Assembly: GCA_018896595.1 (NCBI GenBank)
Contig: JAHIME010000036.1
Span: forward strand, 1 to 6,294
Direction: 5' to 3'
Length of the DNA stretch: 6,294 nucleotides
From: Patescibacteria group bacterium
GTDB taxonomy: Bacteria > Patescibacteriota > Patescibacteriia > Patescibacteriales > VMTK01
The notes below the pieces were generated by a model. It did no database searches. It saw only the letters and a program-made list of their open reading frames with translations, and was not told the DNA's origin. The translations under genes were made by a program, and so were the position numbers. The first letter of the stretch is position 1; every line of letters starts with the position of its first letter. This document shows, in pieces, positions 4,226 through 6,294 of the stretch.

Positions 4226-6058
4226 TTACTCAAGTTTGCTCTTGAAATAAGAAATACACTCATCTTTTATATTATCTAAAGTTTTCTTATTTTCAATATC
4301 AGCAAACTGCTCATTTGTGATTTCCTTTCTCTGTTTTTTATCAATTTTTAATTTTTTATTAACCTCTTTACTCACCCGTCTTTTCACCCAAATAAAATTT
4401 TCATACATTTTTGTAAAATCTCTACCTTTATACTTTAGATTTAATGTTCTTAGAATATCAGTAGCAATACTTTTTTCTTTCTCATTAAGCAGATTGCGTG
4501 AAGCTTTTCTTTTATTGATAGGTTTAATTTTTGTTTTTTTACTAAGAGTAACTTCGTCAAATTTTATACCAAATTTTTCGAAAAAATCCTTTTTCCCTTT
4601 TTCCGAAAGTCCGCCTACTGCTTTTTCTATTTTTTCAATTTCGGAAGTCTCATCTTTTACATATTGAGAGGAAAAATCCAAAGTATCATTACCAATTTCT
4701 TTGATCCTGATTTCTTGATTTGATTCACCCGTTGTGGAATTTGTAACATCTTCGTCGTCAACAAAACTTTTTTCTTCATCAGCAGATATTTCTTGTTCGC
4801 TTTGTTCTAGGGTTTTAATGAACGCCTGATCGTCCTGATCAAACATTTTAAACTCATCAAACCTGCGACTTTGGTTTAATCCCAAATGAGATACAACCCA
4901 ACAATGTTTTGTATCTTCATTTTTTCGAATTACCCTTCCTATAAATTGAATATATGGATTTAATGATTTATATGGTCGAAAAATGGCTGCAACTCCAAGC
5001 TTATTATGGTCAAATCCCTCTCCCAACATTCCAACATGAATTATTACATCTAACTTTCCTTGTCTAAGTTTATTCAGAGTATCATCATTTTTCTTTTTAT
5101 CTTCTATATGAGAGCTTACCATTCCAACTTTTAAACCAAGTCTTACAAATGCTGGTTTAACAAATTCTCGAGCATGTCGAATACTAATAGCGGATGCAAT
5201 AATTTGATGAGATGTGCTTGTATATTTTTTTCTAAGTTCATCTAATTTTTCTTTTGCCTTTTTAGCTATTGTATTGCAACAATCTTCTGACATTGCGATT
5301 CCTCGTCTAAACCAAGCATCTTCTTTCAGCTGAATAATGTCCTCAAAATTATATATTTTTCCTTTTTCGTCTGTAAAGGAAAGCTCAATTTCTTGCGGGG
5401 ATATATTACTTATTTTAATATTGCGAATTATTTTGTCATTTATTGCTTCGTAAAAATGGTATGTATATACATTTTTCCCGTCTACTTTTTGCCCATCAGA
5501 ACGAAACGGAGTGCCAGTTAGTCCAATTATTTTTGCATTTTTGAAAAATTTTATTATTTCTTGATATGTTTTTGCTTTTTGATGATGGGCTTCATCAATT
5601 ATGATTATATCTATTTCATTTTCTCTACCCTTGAAAAATTTTTCGATGTCAGCTAATTGTTGATAATTCGCAATTATTATCTGATGTTCGTCTACATCAG
5701 AACTATTTACAGCACTTTCAAGTCGGAGTGAATATAACTCTATATTTCCCAAATCACTTTCTGAAATAATTCCAAATTTTTTATAAGCATTATCGGTTGG
5801 ATTTTCGTAAATATCAAAATCAGAATTCAATTGTTTGGATAATTCAACGCTTGGCACTAATACCAAAACTCTTTTCATAGATAAGTTAAAAGGAATTGTT
5901 GCAATTAAGGCAGATTTTCCTGCTCCCGTTGGTAATTGTACAAGAATATGTTTTTCGGCTTTGTCATTAGAAAAATGATTTAGTATAGCTTCGTATGCTT
6001 CTTTCTGGCATTTTCTTAAGCCGTCTTTATTTATCTCTAAATTAAATGGATGTGTCAT
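4226..6058 (-). CDS. Superfamily 2 DEAD/DEAH-box helicase, ResIII/SSL2 type
   Basis: This 610-residue ATP-driven nucleic-acid translocase has all core motifs in order: Gln18 in the Q-like lead-in, motif I LPTGAGKS (42-49), Ia VLVPS (66-70), II DEAH (155-158), III LTGTP (180-184), V GMLGEGFD (343-350) and VI QFIGRVIRK (371-379) with the arginine-finger region. The arrangement is that of the type III restriction/SSL2 helicase branch. After about 415 comes an acidic linker (EQEISADEEKSFVDDED), then a Lys-rich, mostly helical C-terminal region of about 150 residues that I cannot assign. No nuclease motif is seen. Such stand-alone helicases occur in restriction and phage-defence loci, but no partner gene is in view, so defence is only a possibility. 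Codon use is strongly AT-biased compared with the chemotaxis genes, and it abuts the cheA break, which suggests acquired DNA. The ATG at 6056-6058 lacks a Shine-Dalgarno and lies seven bases from a TATAAT. Confidence 0.9.
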   Translation of the reverse strand: MTHPFNLEINKDGLRKCQKEAYEAILNHFSNDKAEKHILVQLPTGAGKSALIATIPFNLSMKRVLVLVPSVELSKQLNSDFDIYENPTDNAYKKFGIISESDLGNIELYSLRLESAVNSSDVDEHQIIIANYQQLADIEKFFKGRENEIDIIIIDEAHHQKAKTYQEIIKFFKNAKIIGLTGTPFRSDGQKVDGKNVYTYHFYEAINDKIIRNIKISNISPQEIELSFTDEKGKIYNFEDIIQLKEDAWFRRGIAMSEDCCNTIAKKAKEKLDELRKKYTSTSHQIIASAISIRHAREFVKPAFVRLGLKVGMVSSHIEDKKKNDDTLNKLRQGKLDVIIHVGMLGEGFDHNKLGVAAIFRPYKSLNPYIQFIGRVIRKNEDTKHCWVVSHLGLNQSRRFDEFKMFDQDDQAFIKTLEQSEQEISADEEKSFVDDEDVTNSTTGESNQEIRIKEIGNDTLDFSSQYVKDETSEIEKIEKAVGGLSEKGKKDFFEKFGIKFDEVTLSKKTKIKPINKRKASRNLLNEKEKSIATDILRTLNLKYKGRDFTKMYENFIWVKRRVSKEVNKKLKIDKKQRKEITNEQFADIENKKTLDNIKDECISYFKSKLE

Positions 6059-6065
6059 ATTTTAA

Positions 6066-6094
6066 ATTATAGCGAGCCAAGTGGCGGAATTATA
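6066..6094 (-). promoter_or_regulatory. Two TATAAT boxes upstream of the helicase; probable leaderless start
   Basis: Perfect -10 sequences TATAAT lie on the minus strand at 6089-6094 and 6066-6071, separated by 17 bases. The nearer one ends seven bases before the ATG, so transcription from it would begin at or next to the first codon and give a leaderless mRNA. Neither has a recognisable -35 box at 16-18 bases. The farther box would give a leader of about 25 bases with no ribosome site. Confidence 0.5.
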
Positions 6095-6138
6095 CTGTCA
6101 TTCTCAATCGCATTTCTCGTTGGATTCCATTTCGCCAC
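6081..6138. repeat. Imperfect inverted repeat between membrane-protein gene and helicase
   Basis: gtggcggaat (6081-6090) pairs with attccatttcgccac (6124-6138), broken by a few extra bases in the right arm. The arms enclose about 33 bases. It sits after the stop of the upstream gene and covers the farther TATAAT box. It could be a terminator-like hairpin for the upstream gene or a regulatory palindrome; there is no T tract in either direction. Confidence 0.4.
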
Positions 6139-6154
6139 TCTTACGAATTTATTT

Positions 6155-6294
6155 TTAAACTTTTTTCCAGAAATAATAAATGCCGGCAAAGATTAGCAAC
6201 ATGCCGGGCAAAATCACAATAAATTTCGAAGGTACTATAAATATTATACCAAAAATTATTTCAATTATACCAAAAAATATACTTAAAATTGCAC
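6155..6294 (-). CDS. C-terminal end of a small membrane protein (partial)
   Basis: The frame is open from the right window edge (first whole codon 6290-6292) to a TAA at 6155-6157, giving 45 residues. It is strongly hydrophobic: SIFFGIIEIIFGIIFIV forms one probable membrane span, a short PSKF turn follows, then VILPGMLLIFAGIYYFW forms a second. It ends in the positive tail KKV, typical of a cytoplasmic end. Two closely spaced spans with a tight turn suggest a small integral membrane protein. I do not recognise a family. It ends about 95 bases before the helicase start on the same strand, so the two could share a transcript. Confidence 0.55.
   Translation of the reverse strand, partial: AILSIFFGIIEIIFGIIFIVPSKFIVILPGMLLIFAGIYYFWKKV

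Noticed and set aside
3602..4667. Plus-strand frames 3602-3814 and 4317-4667
   Set aside because: They are antisense to the cheA remnant and the helicase, with no supporting features; the second is a hydrophobic translation typical of antisense to Lys/Glu-rich coding sequence.
6155..6292. Recurring ggtataat pieces at the right edge as a tandem repeat or promoter cluster
   Set aside because: They fall inside an open hydrophobic coding frame, where FGII codons explain the similarity.
1..6294. tRNA, rRNA, CRISPR array or recoded TGA
   Set aside because: No cloverleaf, rRNA-like stretch or regularly spaced repeat array was seen. TGA acts as a stop at the proper end of cheD and Trp is encoded by TGG throughout, so no code change is indicated.

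Overview
The window comes from a bacterium whose genes are all read from the minus strand and use the standard code: TGA ends cheD, TAA ends cheC and TAG ends the cheA remnant. No marker gene fixes the lineage. AT-rich, repeat-filled spacers, start codons with little or no Shine-Dalgarno sequence, and a KaiC-like ATPase beside chemotaxis genes would fit an uncultured candidate-phylum bacterium. That assignment is a low-confidence inference.

Transcription order runs from right to left. At the right edge (6155-6294) is the last part of a small membrane protein. Next is a 610-residue superfamily 2 DEAD/DEAH helicase (4226-6058), visibly more AT-rich than the rest of the window. It has a TATAAT box so close to its ATG that its mRNA may be leaderless. 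A clear rho-independent terminator (4109-4137) follows it. Directly after the terminator, coding sequence for the chemotaxis kinase CheA appears mid-domain: only the end of the ATPase domain and the CheW-like P5 domain remain (3499-4074). Downstream lie a CheC-type CheY-phosphatase (2565-3224), the receptor deamidase CheD (1870-2406) and a two-domain KaiC-like ATPase that runs off the left edge (1-1746).

The left two thirds is thus a chemotaxis signalling block, cheA'-cheC-cheD-kaiC. In known systems CheA phosphorylates CheY, CheC removes that phosphate, CheD deamidates receptors, and CheC and CheD bind each other. The KaiC-like protein keeps both P-loops, both catalytic Glu pairs and, unexpectedly, the Thr/Ser-Thr autophosphorylation positions of cyanobacterial KaiC CII. 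No kaiA, kaiB, cheY, cheW or receptor gene is present in this window.

The block has been reshaped by repeats and rearrangement. cheA is cut off at about 4070, where the helicase segment begins. A 180-bp structure with long inverted arms (3293-3472) sits between cheA' and cheC. A 73-bp palindromic element appears to have inserted in frame into cheD (2155-2227). Short AT-rich tandem repeats fill the spacers in front of cheC, cheD and kaiC. The main points to pursue are the KaiC-chemotaxis association, the in-frame element in cheD, and whether the cheA/helicase junction is real or an assembly chimera.
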